From positions 372,001 through 436,000 of the forward strand of contig NZ_AUGD01000001.1 of assembly GCF_000426845.1 (NCBI RefSeq): DNA of 64,000 nt, in the 5' to 3' direction. Below the pieces are notes generated by a model that saw nothing but the letters and a program-made list of their open reading frames with translations, was not told the origin of the DNA and did not search any database. The DNA is from Bradyrhizobium sp. in8p8 (lineage in GTDB: Bacteria > Pseudomonadota > Alphaproteobacteria > Rhizobiales > Xanthobacteraceae). Position 1 is the first letter of the stretch. The number at the start of each line of letters is the position of its first letter. A program made the translations under genes and the position numbers. Below are positions 51,665-61,199 of this stretch, in pieces.

Positions 51665-52015
51665 ATGCCGTTGCCCAAGCTGAAGGAGATCGAGGGCTCA
51701 GCCGAACTCGAGCAAATGATCGAGAAGGCGCGCGAGGCGAGCGACATGCTCAAGGCGCTGTCCCACGAGTCCCGATTGCTGCTGCTCTGCATCCTCGCCG
51801 AGGGCGAGAAATCCGTGACCGAGCTCGAGCAATTCCTGGGCGAGCGGCAATCGACGGTCTCGCAGCAGCTGGCGCGGTTACGGCTCGATCGGCTGGTGAC
51901 GACCCGCCGTGACGGCAAGACGATCTACTACAGCCTCGCCAACGAGGACGTCCGCAAGATTCTCACCGCCGTTTACGACGTGTTCTGCGAGCCGGTGCGC
52001 CGGCGCCGCCGGTAG
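51665..52015 (+). CDS. soxR: SoxR, ArsR-family repressor of the sox genes
   Basis: A 116-residue winged-helix protein. Recognition helix in GERQSTVSQQLARLRLDRLV. Cysteines C42 (LLCILAEGE) and C108 (VFCEPVRRRRR) match the numbering of the redox pair in BigR-type persulfide sensors. Position in soxS-soxR and the operator-like motifs in three sox intergenic regions support repression that is lifted by thiosulfate-derived sulfane sulfur. A YeeE/YedE permease gene follows 72 bases downstream. Not related to the SoxR of the superoxide response. Confidence 0.92.
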   Translation: MPLPKLKEIEGSAELEQMIEKAREASDMLKALSHESRLLLLCILAEGEKSVTELEQFLGERQSTVSQQLARLRLDRLVTTRRDGKTIYYSLANEDVRKILTAVYDVFCEPVRRRRR

Positions 52016-52087
52016 TTCTCCGCGCTGGCTTTTCGCGCCCCACCGGCGCAGATTACCCGCCGCCAGGACCAAGAAGAAGCGGGAGGA

Positions 52088-53161
52088 ATGCTGAGCCCTT
52101 CGACCATCGCGTTTGCATGCGGGCTTGCCGCCGGTGCCGTGCTCGGCATTGCCGGCCGCGCCGGACGCTTCTGCACGCTGGCGATGCTCGAGGACGCGTT
52201 CTTCGGATCGGATTATCGCAGGCTGAAATCCTTCGCGCTGGCCGCGGCGGTCGCCCTGCTCGCGACCCAGGCGCTTGCCGAGTTCGGCATCGTCGATCTG
52301 TCGCGGTCGATCTACCTCACGGCGTCGATCGGCCTTGGCGGGGCCATCCTTGGCGGGCTGATGTTCGGCGTCGGCATGGCCCTGGTCGGCACTTGCGGGT
52401 TCGGCACGCTGGTGCGCGTCGGGGGCGGCGATCTGCGTGCCATCGTGGTGTTTCTCGTGCTCGGCCTTTCGGCGCTCGCGACCATGCGCGGTATTACCGG
52501 TGTGCTGCGGCTGATGCTGATCGAACCGTTGTCGGTGCGGCTGCCCGAGGGGAGCACCCAGACCTTGACGTCGCTGCTCGGCGCCGGCGGCATGATGCGC
52601 GCGGTCCTCGTCGTGGCCATTGCCACCGCGCTCGCCTTCTGGGCCCTTGCGGACGGCAGGCTGATCCGGTCGCCGCGGCTGCTGGCCGCTGGTCTTGCCG
52701 TGGGCGCGGCGATCGCGTTCGGCTGGTTTGCGACTGGATGGCTTGCCGACGACGAGTTCGACGCGGTGCGGGTCTCCTCGCTCACCTTCGTGGCTCCGCT
52801 CGGCGATGCCATTCTCTATATTGCCACCTTTTCCGGTGCGCGGCTGAATTTCGGCATCGGCTCCGTCGTCGGCGTCGTCGCAGGCTCGTTTGCCGCGGCG
52901 ATGCTCGCGCGCGGCTTTCGTTGGGAGGCCTGCGACGACGCCCGCGAGCTGAAGCGGCACATGACCGGCGCGCTCCTGATGGGCATCGGAGGGGTCATGT
53001 CGATGGGATGCACGATCGGCCAGGGATTGACCGCATTCTCGACGCTCTCTCTTTCAGCGCCTATCACCATGTTGGCAATTGCCTGCGGAGCTCGACTCGG
53101 GCTCGAGTTCACGATGACCGGCGAATGGTTGCCAGCAGTGCGCAAGCTATTCGGCACGTAG
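52088..53161 (+). CDS. Full-size YeeE/YedE family sulfur transporter
   Basis: A 357-residue membrane protein, probably the last gene of the soxS-soxR unit. Cysteine motifs: GRAGRFCTLAMLEDAFFG (about 23-40), ALVGTCGFGTLVR (about 98-110) and MSMGCTIGQGLTAFSTL (about 303-319), as in thiosulfate-importing YeeE. It likely brings thiosulfate or sulfane sulfur into the cytoplasm, which could also provide the SoxR inducer. GGGAGG lies just upstream of the ATG. Confidence 0.9.
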   Translation: MLSPSTIAFACGLAAGAVLGIAGRAGRFCTLAMLEDAFFGSDYRRLKSFALAAAVALLATQALAEFGIVDLSRSIYLTASIGLGGAILGGLMFGVGMALVGTCGFGTLVRVGGGDLRAIVVFLVLGLSALATMRGITGVLRLMLIEPLSVRLPEGSTQTLTSLLGAGGMMRAVLVVAIATALAFWALADGRLIRSPRLLAAGLAVGAAIAFGWFATGWLADDEFDAVRVSSLTFVAPLGDAILYIATFSGARLNFGIGSVVGVVAGSFAAAMLARGFRWEACDDARELKRHMTGALLMGIGGVMSMGCTIGQGLTAFSTLSLSAPITMLAIACGARLGLEFTMTGEWLPAVRKLFGT

Positions 53162-53458
53162 CCGAGGAAGGCCTCGGGAAACCAGTAACGCAGCCGGGAT
53201 GGTTCATTTTCATTTTGACTGACGAAGCTCAGAGTGCAGCTGATGCCGGCGGCGGGAGTGCCGCTTTACATTGAGCGCAGCACAAGCGACACGCGTGCCG
53301 GTTACATGAGGCGGCGGAGATCCTCGGAACCGTCGGTGCCTCGCGCCGGGGCACGAATCGATGGAACCCAAGCGCCGTTTCTCGAGAGCCGAGCGGAACG
53401 GCATGTCTGCCGCAGCAAGGCTGTCCGCACCTGTGCATGCGGCCGTCTCCGGAACATC
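53162..53458. other. Intergenic region between convergent genes
   Basis: No gene seen in about 300 bases. A small hairpin (CCGAGG-AAGG-CCTCGG, 53162-53177) directly after the yeeE stop may help termination. Confidence 0.4.
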
Positions 53459-55720
53459 CTAGTGAGCTCCCCGCATATCCGCCTCGATTCCCGGAGGCGC
53501 ACGTTCGTCGAAGCGTGACCGATAGGCCTGAAGGTTCTCCATCACACGCTGCACGTAGATGCGCGTCTCGGTGAAAGGGATACGCTCGACCCAATCGATG
53601 ACGTCAACGGTCGGATCTCGGGGATCGCCGTAGCGTGCGATCCATTGCTTGACCCGCCCACGCCCGGCGTTGTAGCCGACCAGAACGAGGACGTGGTTCC
53701 CATCATAGGTCTTGAGAAGATCTGCGAGTTCGGCGGATCCGAGTTGTACATTGTAGGCTGGATCGCTTCGCAGCCGCCCGGGCTCAAATGCGATACCCAG
53801 CCGGCGGGCGATCGTTTGGCCTGTTGCGGGTGTCACCTGCATCAATCCCGAGGCTTTTGCCGGCGATTGCGCGCCCTTGTCGAAGGCGCTTTCCGCCCGC
53901 GCCACAGCGTAGACGAGACTTGCAGCCGCCTTCGGGCCGACCGAGGCATAGTTGGGCAGGCCGAAATTGGGAAACGCGTACAGATCCAGCGGAAACCCAC
54001 GCGCAAGGGCGCCCTTGCCGACCGCAAGGGTAGCGCGCGCATCCCGCCTCTTGGCGACGGCTTCGGCGATGACCGTCAGCAGTCCAATGTCGGCCGTACG
54101 GCCAAGGTCGGCGACGAACGGGATCACCAGATCGCTGTTGCCAGTCGCGTAGAGCAGTTCGACTGCGCGAACAAGATCGCGTTTGGACAGGTTTGCGCGC
54201 TCTCTAGGACCGAGGCTTGGCGGTCGCGGCAATGAAACGTCGCGTCGGCCCAATCGGGCGCTTGCCAGCTGCCCGTAATATGCTGCGGTGCGTCTCGATG
54301 CGGCGGCATAGTGGCCGCGCGCCTTCTCCCGATCACCGCCCGCCTCTGCAGCACGTCCGAGCCAGTACGCTGCGCGTGCAAGCGAGGTTGGATGGGTCGT
54401 CATCCTCGCGATACGCGCGAAATGCTGTGAGGCCAGATGGGGGTTATTCAGAAATCGCAGCGCGATCCATCCCGCAGTGAATGTCTGGTCGACGCGAAGA
54501 CTCTCCCTGGAGGGGGAGGCCGCATCGCGGGCGATTCGGTAGGCTATCTGCGCCTTGCCGTCATCGAGCAGTCGACGCACCAGGATGCGGCGCTCGACCC
54601 ACCATGCATCGGCATGGTCGGAAACGGATGCGCGAAGCTTGGCGGAAAGCAGCAGTTGCGCGGCCTCCGCAATGCGGTCCTTGCGGCGAAGCCACTGGAT
54701 ACGAGTGAAGAGGTAAGCAGGCTCAGCGCCTGCAGCCGATGCTACCGCGTCGAGCAAGGCACCGCTGGTGCTGGCATTTTGGATGACGGCTGCCCGCGCT
54801 TTCACGATCGCTCGGTCGGTTGCGCTGAGGCGCTTCGCCGCACGCAGGGATCCCGTGATGTCGTCCGCATACAGACGTGATTCCATGCGAGCCCGGTGAT
54901 CGGCAGCCGAGAGCAGGTGTCCGAAGCGCGCCAGCACTTGCGCCTCGGACTGCGCGGAGAGGCGGCCGTTGTGCCAGGCGGAACGGACGTATTTTCGGGC
55001 TGCGGCTTGATCGCCGCGCTCCGACAACGCTCGCGCAAGCGCGAGCTTGCCTAAGGCCCCCAAGGGTTTCCGCTCGGAGAAGAACATGAGCACGGTTCCG
55101 GGCTCGTGCGGCTCGAACCAGAGCCTGGCTTCTGCGCGTCGCCGAAAACGATCGAGGCTGGGCCACGATGGATTGGCGCGGACGAACGAGGCGTAGCGTT
55201 GAAAGTCGATCCCATCATCATCGGAACGCAGGATCACCCACTCCGCCAGTCTACGGCTCGCGCGGTCACGAATTGTCCCGCTGCGTTCGATCGCCAATCC
55301 CGTCTTCCCGCGACGGGCAAGACGGATCGTCTCTTTCAAGTTGCCGAACGCAGTAACCGACCGTGCCTCCGTCTCCTGGTGAACGAAGCGCGTATCGGGA
55401 GAATGGTCCTGCGACGTCGCGGCGGGAGGCGAGGGGAGCGCCGCCTTCCTCGATGATAGCAATCGGCCAATCACATCGGAAGCATCGGACGTCGAGGCGC
55501 TCTGACGTGGCAAGGACCTCCCTCGCCGTGCTGGAGACGGTTCGGTCCGCGCGAACGGCACGTGCTCTGAGCTTGAGGTACGAGAGTCGGACTGTGGATC
55601 CGCTAACGGTTTATGTCCGTGCGCTTCGGAGGCGAAGACAACCACCGAACCGGCAGCCAATAGCATCATGTGGACAAGCAGCGGGATATGGATGACCCGA
55701 TTGCGCGACATCGGCGGCAT
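53459..55720 (-). CDS. Soluble lytic murein transglycosylase (Slt-like)
   Basis: A 753-residue exported protein; start at 55720 because AGGAAG lies six bases upstream (a frame beginning 37 codons earlier is possible). A membrane or signal segment (HIPLLVHMMLLAAGSVVVFA) is followed by a low-complexity region, then a long helical superhelix (about 150-580), and the SLT catalytic domain at about 590-740. The catalytic glutamate is in VARAESAFDKGAQSPAKASG, followed by GLMQVTPATGQ and VGYNAGRGRVKQW. It cuts peptidoglycan with anhydro-muropeptide formation. The alpha-superhelix and total length fit the Slt70 family. Confidence 0.9.
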   Translation of the reverse strand: MPPMSRNRVIHIPLLVHMMLLAAGSVVVFASEAHGHKPLADPQSDSRTSSSEHVPFARTEPSPARRGRSLPRQSASTSDASDVIGRLLSSRKAALPSPPAATSQDHSPDTRFVHQETEARSVTAFGNLKETIRLARRGKTGLAIERSGTIRDRASRRLAEWVILRSDDDGIDFQRYASFVRANPSWPSLDRFRRRAEARLWFEPHEPGTVLMFFSERKPLGALGKLALARALSERGDQAAARKYVRSAWHNGRLSAQSEAQVLARFGHLLSAADHRARMESRLYADDITGSLRAAKRLSATDRAIVKARAAVIQNASTSGALLDAVASAAGAEPAYLFTRIQWLRRKDRIAEAAQLLLSAKLRASVSDHADAWWVERRILVRRLLDDGKAQIAYRIARDAASPSRESLRVDQTFTAGWIALRFLNNPHLASQHFARIARMTTHPTSLARAAYWLGRAAEAGGDREKARGHYAAASRRTAAYYGQLASARLGRRDVSLPRPPSLGPRERANLSKRDLVRAVELLYATGNSDLVIPFVADLGRTADIGLLTVIAEAVAKRRDARATLAVGKGALARGFPLDLYAFPNFGLPNYASVGPKAAASLVYAVARAESAFDKGAQSPAKASGLMQVTPATGQTIARRLGIAFEPGRLRSDPAYNVQLGSAELADLLKTYDGNHVLVLVGYNAGRGRVKQWIARYGDPRDPTVDVIDWVERIPFTETRIYVQRVMENLQAYRSRFDERAPPGIEADMRGAH

Positions 55721-56084
55721 AAGCTTCTTCCTGGGCGGTGAGGAGCCGAGACGATCGAGTGCAACGACGAACGACGGCAGAAACTGGGCGAGCCGGGAGA
55801 GATGGTTAACTACGCCGCACGAAGCGAGCATCTCTCTTGATTCGATCTCGCGCTTGGTCCTCTACCGTACAAATCTCGGGCGCAAATCTCCCTTCCGACG
55901 ATGTATGCAACGGCTCGCGCAGGCGTCGAGGAGCTGCGGGCGTTCTTGCGTCTGAAGTGCGGACGTCCTCTCGCTCGCCGCGCGCGTCGCACTATCATCA
56001 GGAGAGGGTTTGGTTTCGAGGGTGTTGGGACGATCAGATACGGAGAATTGGAGCATTTGGAAGCAGCTGTCGTTGCAGAGATTG

Positions 56085-56582
56085 ATGAGCGCAGCAGCGA
56101 CGGCGATCTTGCTCGGAAGCCTGGTCGGCTCGGCGTCTGGTTCCGAGCGCGTCCAACGGAGCGGCCTTCCGATACCCCGTTTTGCCTCCGTCAAGAGCAA
56201 GCCGGCCAACGTTCGCGCTGGACCCGGTATCGATTATCCGCTGCGATGGACCTTCGTTCGCCGCCATCTTCCCGTGGAGATACTCGCGGAGTTCGGAAAC
56301 TGGCGGCGCATCCGCGATGCCGATGGCGAAGAGGGATGGATGCTGGGCGCACTGTTGTCCGGCCGGAGGACCGCGTTGATTGCTCCCTGGTCGGCCGCAA
56401 AGCCGGTTCGTCTTCGAAAGCATCCGAAGCCAGACTCGGCGGTCAACGCCGTCGTTGAACCGCGCGTTCTCGTCATCGTAGATGCGTGCGCCGGCGTGTG
56501 GTGTCACGTTCGAGCAGAGACTTCCGCAGGCTACGTTCGGCAGACCAGACTGTGGGGCGTGTATCCCGACGAAGTGTATTGA
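56085..56582 (+). CDS. Exported SH3-domain protein
   Basis: A 165-residue protein with two bacterial SH3 domains: SKPANVRAGPGIDYPLRWTF to DGEEGWMLGALLSG (about 40-95) and KPVRLRKHPKPDSAVNAVVE to CHVRAETSAGYVRQTRLWG (about 107-160). Such proteins bind peptidoglycan. The signal segment is MSAAATAILLGSLVGSASGS from the ATG at 56085. A TTG at 56010 in the same frame, close to GGAGAG, could add 25 residues; its spacing is short, so the ATG is preferred with moderate certainty. Confidence 0.8.
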   Translation: MSAAATAILLGSLVGSASGSERVQRSGLPIPRFASVKSKPANVRAGPGIDYPLRWTFVRRHLPVEILAEFGNWRRIRDADGEEGWMLGALLSGRRTALIAPWSAAKPVRLRKHPKPDSAVNAVVEPRVLVIVDACAGVWCHVRAETSAGYVRQTRLWGVYPDEVY

Positions 56583-56698
56583 TGCGCGGAAGATCGTTTG
56601 ACTGATCGGCGCAACGCAGCTCTGCGCGACGGTGCCGTTCATCTCGTATTCACCCGCTGACGCAACACTGAAGATGGGGCATCTTGTAAGGAAACTTT

Positions 56699-56950
56699 AT
56701 GAAGAAACTCGCTCATGGTCTCGCCATTGCCGTCCTGCTCACTTTCGGAACACTCTCGGTTCCAGCCAACGCGGCGCCGGCGCGTCCGATTGCTCCTGCG
56801 GTAGCTTCCGAGCTGGTGCAAGCGCACTATCACCACCGCTATCACCGTCACCATCGATATCATTCTCGGAAGGTGTGCAAGCTGCGCACCGTCGTAAGAC
56901 GCGGCCCTCACGGCCACCGCGTCGTGACCCGCGTGCGCGTTTGTCGATAA
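56699..56950 (+). CDS. Small exported His/Tyr/Arg-rich protein
   Basis: An 83-residue protein with a clear signal peptide (MKKLAHGLAIAVLLTFGTLS, cleaved after ANA). The mature part contains YHHRYHRHHRYHSRK and ends in a basic region with two cysteines (KVCKLRTVV and RVRVCR), which may form a disulfide. The His cluster could bind metal. AAGGAA lies before the ATG, and a strong terminator follows at 56962-56987, so this is a complete single-gene unit. Confidence 0.7.
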   Translation: MKKLAHGLAIAVLLTFGTLSVPANAAPARPIAPAVASELVQAHYHHRYHRHHRYHSRKVCKLRTVVRRGPHGHRVVTRVRVCR

Positions 56951-56961
56951 GCACCACGTCG

Positions 56962-56987
56962 ATGGGCTGCTGCAAGCAGCAGCCCAT
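56962..56987 (+). terminator. Intrinsic terminator after the His-rich protein gene
   Basis: Perfect ten-base stem ATGGGCTGCT / AGCAGCCCAT with a six-base loop, followed by TCCCTTTCTT. Eleven bases after the stop codon at 56950. Confidence 0.8.
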
Positions 56988-57182
56988 TCCCTTTCTTCCG
57001 AAGCGCTTCGCGTAAGCCTCTGGTGGTCTAGTTGGCGCGGAAGCGTACCAAGAAACGCGCGTCGTCAGCGGATTTGCGGCAATTCGTCACTTGTCTTGCC
57101 GGCCAGAGCGCTTCATCAGCGCACAACGAATTGCTCTCCTGTTGAACGGATCGGTGCTGCTCGAATTCGGACTCAGGCTTGC

Positions 57183-57377
57183 ATGGGAATGGAAAGGTTC
57201 CAGCTTCAACTCATCATCATCCTCATTGCGGCAATCGCGATGTGGTGGAGCAGCCATCCGTCGTCCCGCACCATCGAAGGCTGCGTTCAGAGAGGTTGCC
57301 TGGCTGACTATCGGAATGGATTCGATCCAACACTGATTTCCGAGATGAGCCCTTACATGCGCAGCGAGAAATGGTGA
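57183..57377 (+). CDS. Small single-helix membrane protein
   Basis: A 64-residue protein: MGMERFQLQLIIILIAAIAM gives one membrane helix, followed by WWSSHPSS and a soluble tail with two cysteines (IEGCVQRGCLADYR). The ribosome site is weak and a second ATG two codons later is equally possible. No family recognised. Confidence 0.45.
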   Translation: MGMERFQLQLIIILIAAIAMWWSSHPSSRTIEGCVQRGCLADYRNGFDPTLISEMSPYMRSEKW

Positions 57378-57588
57378 GAACCGGGATGGGATGCAGACGC
57401 TAGCCTTGTGCGCGGCTTTTAGGCAGGAGGGCATTCTCAACTCGGAGAGCGGTGCGACCTTTTTCGACGCCCGTCTTTGAACCGTTCAATCATGCCGTCG
57501 CGAAAAAGCGAGTGGCGCTAGGGAGCCGCCGCCTCATCGAATACCCGGACCAACCTGCCTCTCTCCTATAGGCGCACCCGTCGCGTGT

Positions 57589-59706
57589 TCATCGCTTGTC
57601 CAATACGGCCGAGAGCGCCGAACCGTCGTTCAAGATCGAAAAAACCTCCCGGGAGGACAGATGCGCCGCAGCCTGATCGAAAGTCTCGCTGGCATCGACC
57701 TTGGCGCGCCCGACCGCCAGGTTTGGGTCGACGGTCTCGGGCCGGGCGGCGCGAGGAGGCGGCAGTTGCGCAACGTGGAAGGCCAGGAGTGCGGCATCTC
57801 CGCGCAGTTCCACGAGCGCGGGTTTGATCGCTAGATCGGCCGACGCGCTCAATTCGTTCGCTCGTCGCAACACCGCAGGCGGCTCCCGCTCTTCGGGCGT
57901 GACGAACAATTTGCCGGACGCGGGCCTGGCGCTCAGTGCGCCAATCGGAACTGCGAACAGCAGGCCAACGATGACAGGCGACATCCAGAGCAGAAGGGGG
58001 AGCGAAACGGCGTACGCGCTTGCCGCCATGACAACGCCGCACAATGTTGGAACGCCGTATTTGCGATAGAGCTCGCGGCGCTCCACGGTCCCGTCGTCGC
58101 GCCTTTGCGTCTGCCAGCCCGCATCGCGGCCAGCAAGAATTTCGACGACCGCGATCGACTGGAAGATCATCATCACCGGCGCCATCAACGCCGATACGAC
58201 GATCTCTGCGAAAAGGCCGGCCGAGGCTCGCAATGCGCCGCCGAATTGGCGTCGTACCGAGCCCCGCATCCAAACAAGGATCAGGCTCAGCAGCTTCGGC
58301 AACAACAGCAGCCCCATCGTTGCAGCGAACACCCAGATGGCGAGCACGGGATCCTGGGCCGGCCAGCTCGGAAACAAAGAGAAGCCCTTGGGAAAATACT
58401 CCGGACGCACGAAGCGGGCCTGCAGCGAGATCAGCATCCCCAGCAGCAGGAACAGGAGCCACAGCGGAGCCGTCAGATATGCCCCTATGCCCACCATGAA
58501 ATGCAGACGTGACACCCAGTGGAGCCCCCGCGCGGGCACCACAGCGAGATGCTGAAGATTGCCCTGGCACCAGCGTCGGTCGCGCGCGGCGAAATCAAGC
58601 AGCGAGGGCGGCACCTCTTCGTAACTGCCCCCGAGCGTCGGCAGCATGTAGATGCCCCACCCTGCCCGCCGCATCAGCGCGGCCTCGACGAAATCGTGGC
58701 TGAGGATGTGCCCGCCGAACGGCTTACGTCCGCGGAGTTGCGGCAGCGCTGCCGCTTCGGCAAACGCCTTCACCCGGATGATGGCATTGTGGCCCCAGTA
58801 ATTGCCTTCCGAGCCGTGCCACCAGGCTACGCCCGCGGCGATCATCGGGCCGTACAGGCGGCCAGCGAATTGCTGGACCCGGCTGAACAGACTTCGCGCG
58901 TTGACGACCATGGGGAGCGTCTGAACGAGGCCGGCGCTCGGATTGCTCTCCATGGCATGGACCAATCTCACGATCGTCTGCCCGCTCATCAGACTGTCGG
59001 CGTCGAGCACGATCATGAAGTCGTAAACGCCGCCGAATCGCGTGATCCACTCGGAGATGTTCCCGGCTTTCCGTGCCGTATTGTCTGCTCGGTGGCGATA
59101 GTACAGCCGCGTTCCAACGGCCTGTCGCAACGCAAGCACCGCCTTTTCTTCGGCGACCCAGATGTCCGGATCGGTGCTGTCGCTCAGAACGTACCAGTCG
59201 AACAGCTTTCCGCGCGAGGTCGTCTCCAAGGATTCGATGATCGCCCGAAGCCGCGCCGTCAATCGGTGTGGGTCTTCGTTGTAGGTAGGAAGCAGCATGG
59301 CGGTGCGGCTTGCGATCGCAGGGAGCTCCCCGTCTGGTGCGAAGGCGCCCGGACGATGGACAAGCAGCACAAAGAAGCCGGCCATCGCGGAGGCGAACGA
59401 GAAGGCGACCCAGGCGAGCAGCACCAGGAACAGCGCCAGCACCATCGCTTCAAGGACGGTTACGCCACCGACCTGCAGCACGCGATACATCTCATACCCG
59501 CCGCCCCCCGTGAGCGCCGCCGTCGAGAGGAGGATGAGGCCGCGCCGCCAGGCCATTGCGGGGGTGACAGGCGCGGGAATCCGGTCGCGTACCCGGTTCT
59601 TTCCCAGGTCGCCGGGAGCCATCGGAAGGGGAGCTTCCGCCGGCAGCAGGCGCTGGGCCGCGATGTCTTCGGCGATCGGCCGCTGCGCGCGGCTCACGGG
59701 GCCCAT
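57589..59706 (-). CDS. opgH: Glucans biosynthesis glucosyltransferase OpgH (MdoH)
   Basis: A 705-residue inner-membrane GT2 transferase. Two N-terminal helices, then the catalytic domain: LLPTYNEDPHRLTARLRAI, DFMIVLDADSLMSGQT (DxD), HILSHDFVEAALMRRAGW and AARDRRWCQGNLQHL (Q/RxxRW motif), followed by about five to six helices. It polymerises glucose from UDP-glucose into osmoregulated periplasmic glucans and passes it through the membrane. Its start overlaps the opgG stop by 13 bases, so the two are coupled. Shorter than E. coli OpgH (847), mainly at the N-terminus. Confidence 0.94.
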   Translation of the reverse strand: MGPVSRAQRPIAEDIAAQRLLPAEAPLPMAPGDLGKNRVRDRIPAPVTPAMAWRRGLILLSTAALTGGGGYEMYRVLQVGGVTVLEAMVLALFLVLLAWVAFSFASAMAGFFVLLVHRPGAFAPDGELPAIASRTAMLLPTYNEDPHRLTARLRAIIESLETTSRGKLFDWYVLSDSTDPDIWVAEEKAVLALRQAVGTRLYYRHRADNTARKAGNISEWITRFGGVYDFMIVLDADSLMSGQTIVRLVHAMESNPSAGLVQTLPMVVNARSLFSRVQQFAGRLYGPMIAAGVAWWHGSEGNYWGHNAIIRVKAFAEAAALPQLRGRKPFGGHILSHDFVEAALMRRAGWGIYMLPTLGGSYEEVPPSLLDFAARDRRWCQGNLQHLAVVPARGLHWVSRLHFMVGIGAYLTAPLWLLFLLLGMLISLQARFVRPEYFPKGFSLFPSWPAQDPVLAIWVFAATMGLLLLPKLLSLILVWMRGSVRRQFGGALRASAGLFAEIVVSALMAPVMMIFQSIAVVEILAGRDAGWQTQRRDDGTVERRELYRKYGVPTLCGVVMAASAYAVSLPLLLWMSPVIVGLLFAVPIGALSARPASGKLFVTPEEREPPAVLRRANELSASADLAIKPALVELRGDAALLAFHVAQLPPPRAARPETVDPNLAVGRAKVDASETFDQAAAHLSSREVFSILNDGSALSAVLDKR

Positions 59707-61199
59707 CGGTAGACCCAGACTTCGGATAAGGGCTTGTCACCTGCGGTCAGAAAGGCCCGCAGCTCGATCGGCTCGGTCTTCACCTGGCATTGGAAGCTCA
59801 GCCGCCAACCACCGGTGTACGGATTGGGCTGCGTGACGATGTTCTTCACCTCGGTCTTTTCGGCCGTCACCACGCCTTTGACGCCAGCCGGATCGACGCC
59901 TTTCAGGTTGTCGCCCAGCAGATCAAGGACGAAGAGGCGCGCGTCCTCACCCCTGGCACCTATCCCGCTTCGCGTGAACCTGGCGAGCGAATGCGGCTTC
60001 GGACTATCCGGCCCCCAATGCAGCCGGTAGGTGTAGTTGTGTTCGCCCTTGGCCTGCAGCGGGCCCTTAGGCCGCCAGAATGCAGCGATGTTGTCGTGAA
60101 CTTCCTCCTTGGTCGGGATCTCGAACAGCATGACCCCGCCCTCGCCCCAATCGCCGATCGGCTCCATCCAGAGACTTGGGCGTTTTTCGAAGCTGGACTC
60201 GATGTCCTGATAGGCGGAGAAGTCTCTCTCCCGCTGCATCAAGCCGAACCCGCGCGGATTGAGATCCTGGAAAGTGCTGATCTGGAGGTCGCGGGGATTG
60301 CTGAGCGGCCGCCACAGGCTTTCGCCCTTTCCGTTGAAGATCGCAAGGCCATCGGAATCGTGGACGGACGGACGAAAATCATCGATGTCGTTGCGGTCGT
60401 TCGGACCATAGAAGAACATGCTCGTCATGGGCGCGAGCCCGGCCCGCTGCATTTCGACGCGCGGGTAGACCGACATTTCGACGTCGAAGACCGTCGTGTC
60501 CCCAGGTCGCGCCGTGAACCGGTAGCTCGCTGCGCAGCTCTTGCTGTCGAGCAGAGCATGGATCACCAGCGAGGACGCACCAGGCGCCGGCCGCTCGAGC
60601 CAGAACGCCTTGAAGAGCGGAAATTCCTCGCCCTTGCTTTCGCCCGTATCGATCGAGAGCCCGCGGGCTGAAAGCCCGTACGTCTGCCCCTTGGCAACGG
60701 CGCGAAAATAGCTCGCGCCGAGGAAGGCGCAGACCTCGTCGTAATAGTCGGGGCGGTTCATGGGCGCGTGTATGCGAAAGCCGGCGAAGCCGAGATCCAT
60801 GTCCTCGAACGCCGGAATCTTCTCGCCGAACGAGAAGTCTGTCTTGCGGTACTTGAGCTCGGTTGCCTTTCCGTCCACGACCTCGAAGATGTTCACTCTG
60901 TTCTTGTAGAAGAAGCCGCGATGGAAGAACTGCGCTTCGAATGGAAGATTCTTGCCGCGCCAGAGCGCGCGCTCGGGCAAGAAGCGGATCGAACGATACT
61001 TATCGTAGTCGAGATCCTTCAATGCGCTCGGGAGCTTCTCGTCCGGCGCCTCGTACGGTTTGCCCGCCAGCATCCGCGCCAAGTCCCTCACCGTGGACGG
61101 GCTGAACGCGTCGTCTGACGCCGCGGCGAAACGCCCGCGCGAGGCGAGCAGCAGCGCCGGCAGCAACGCCGACCCTCGAACAAGCTGGCGTCGATTCAC
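59694..61199 (-). CDS. opgG: Periplasmic glucan biosynthesis protein OpgG (MdoG)
   Basis: A 501-residue exported protein; start is GTG 61199 with AGGAG five bases upstream. Signal VNRRQLVRGSALLPALLLAS with twin arginine. Two beta-domains follow: SPSTVRDLARMLAGKPYEAP opens the mature part, and FHRGFFYKNRVNIFEV, GDWGEGGVMLFEIPTKEEVH and ENP-like segments are family-typical. OpgG is needed for making the branched periplasmic glucan backbone with OpgH. First gene of the opgGH unit. Confidence 0.93.
   Translation of the reverse strand: MNRRQLVRGSALLPALLLASRGRFAAASDDAFSPSTVRDLARMLAGKPYEAPDEKLPSALKDLDYDKYRSIRFLPERALWRGKNLPFEAQFFHRGFFYKNRVNIFEVVDGKATELKYRKTDFSFGEKIPAFEDMDLGFAGFRIHAPMNRPDYYDEVCAFLGASYFRAVAKGQTYGLSARGLSIDTGESKGEEFPLFKAFWLERPAPGASSLVIHALLDSKSCAASYRFTARPGDTTVFDVEMSVYPRVEMQRAGLAPMTSMFFYGPNDRNDIDDFRPSVHDSDGLAIFNGKGESLWRPLSNPRDLQISTFQDLNPRGFGLMQRERDFSAYQDIESSFEKRPSLWMEPIGDWGEGGVMLFEIPTKEEVHDNIAAFWRPKGPLQAKGEHNYTYRLHWGPDSPKPHSLARFTRSGIGARGEDARLFVLDLLGDNLKGVDPAGVKGVVTAEKTEVKNIVTQPNPYTGGWRLSFQCQVKTEPIELRAFLTAGDKPLSEVWVYRWAP

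Noticed and set aside
52117..53274. Second long frame on the plus strand over the YeeE gene
   Set aside because: Out-of-frame shadow rich in Arg and Ala; the 357-residue frame carries the YeeE cysteine motifs and a good ribosome site.
58519..59712. 397-codon plus-strand frame over opgH
   Set aside because: Antisense shadow of a certain glucosyltransferase gene; no motif or ribosome site.
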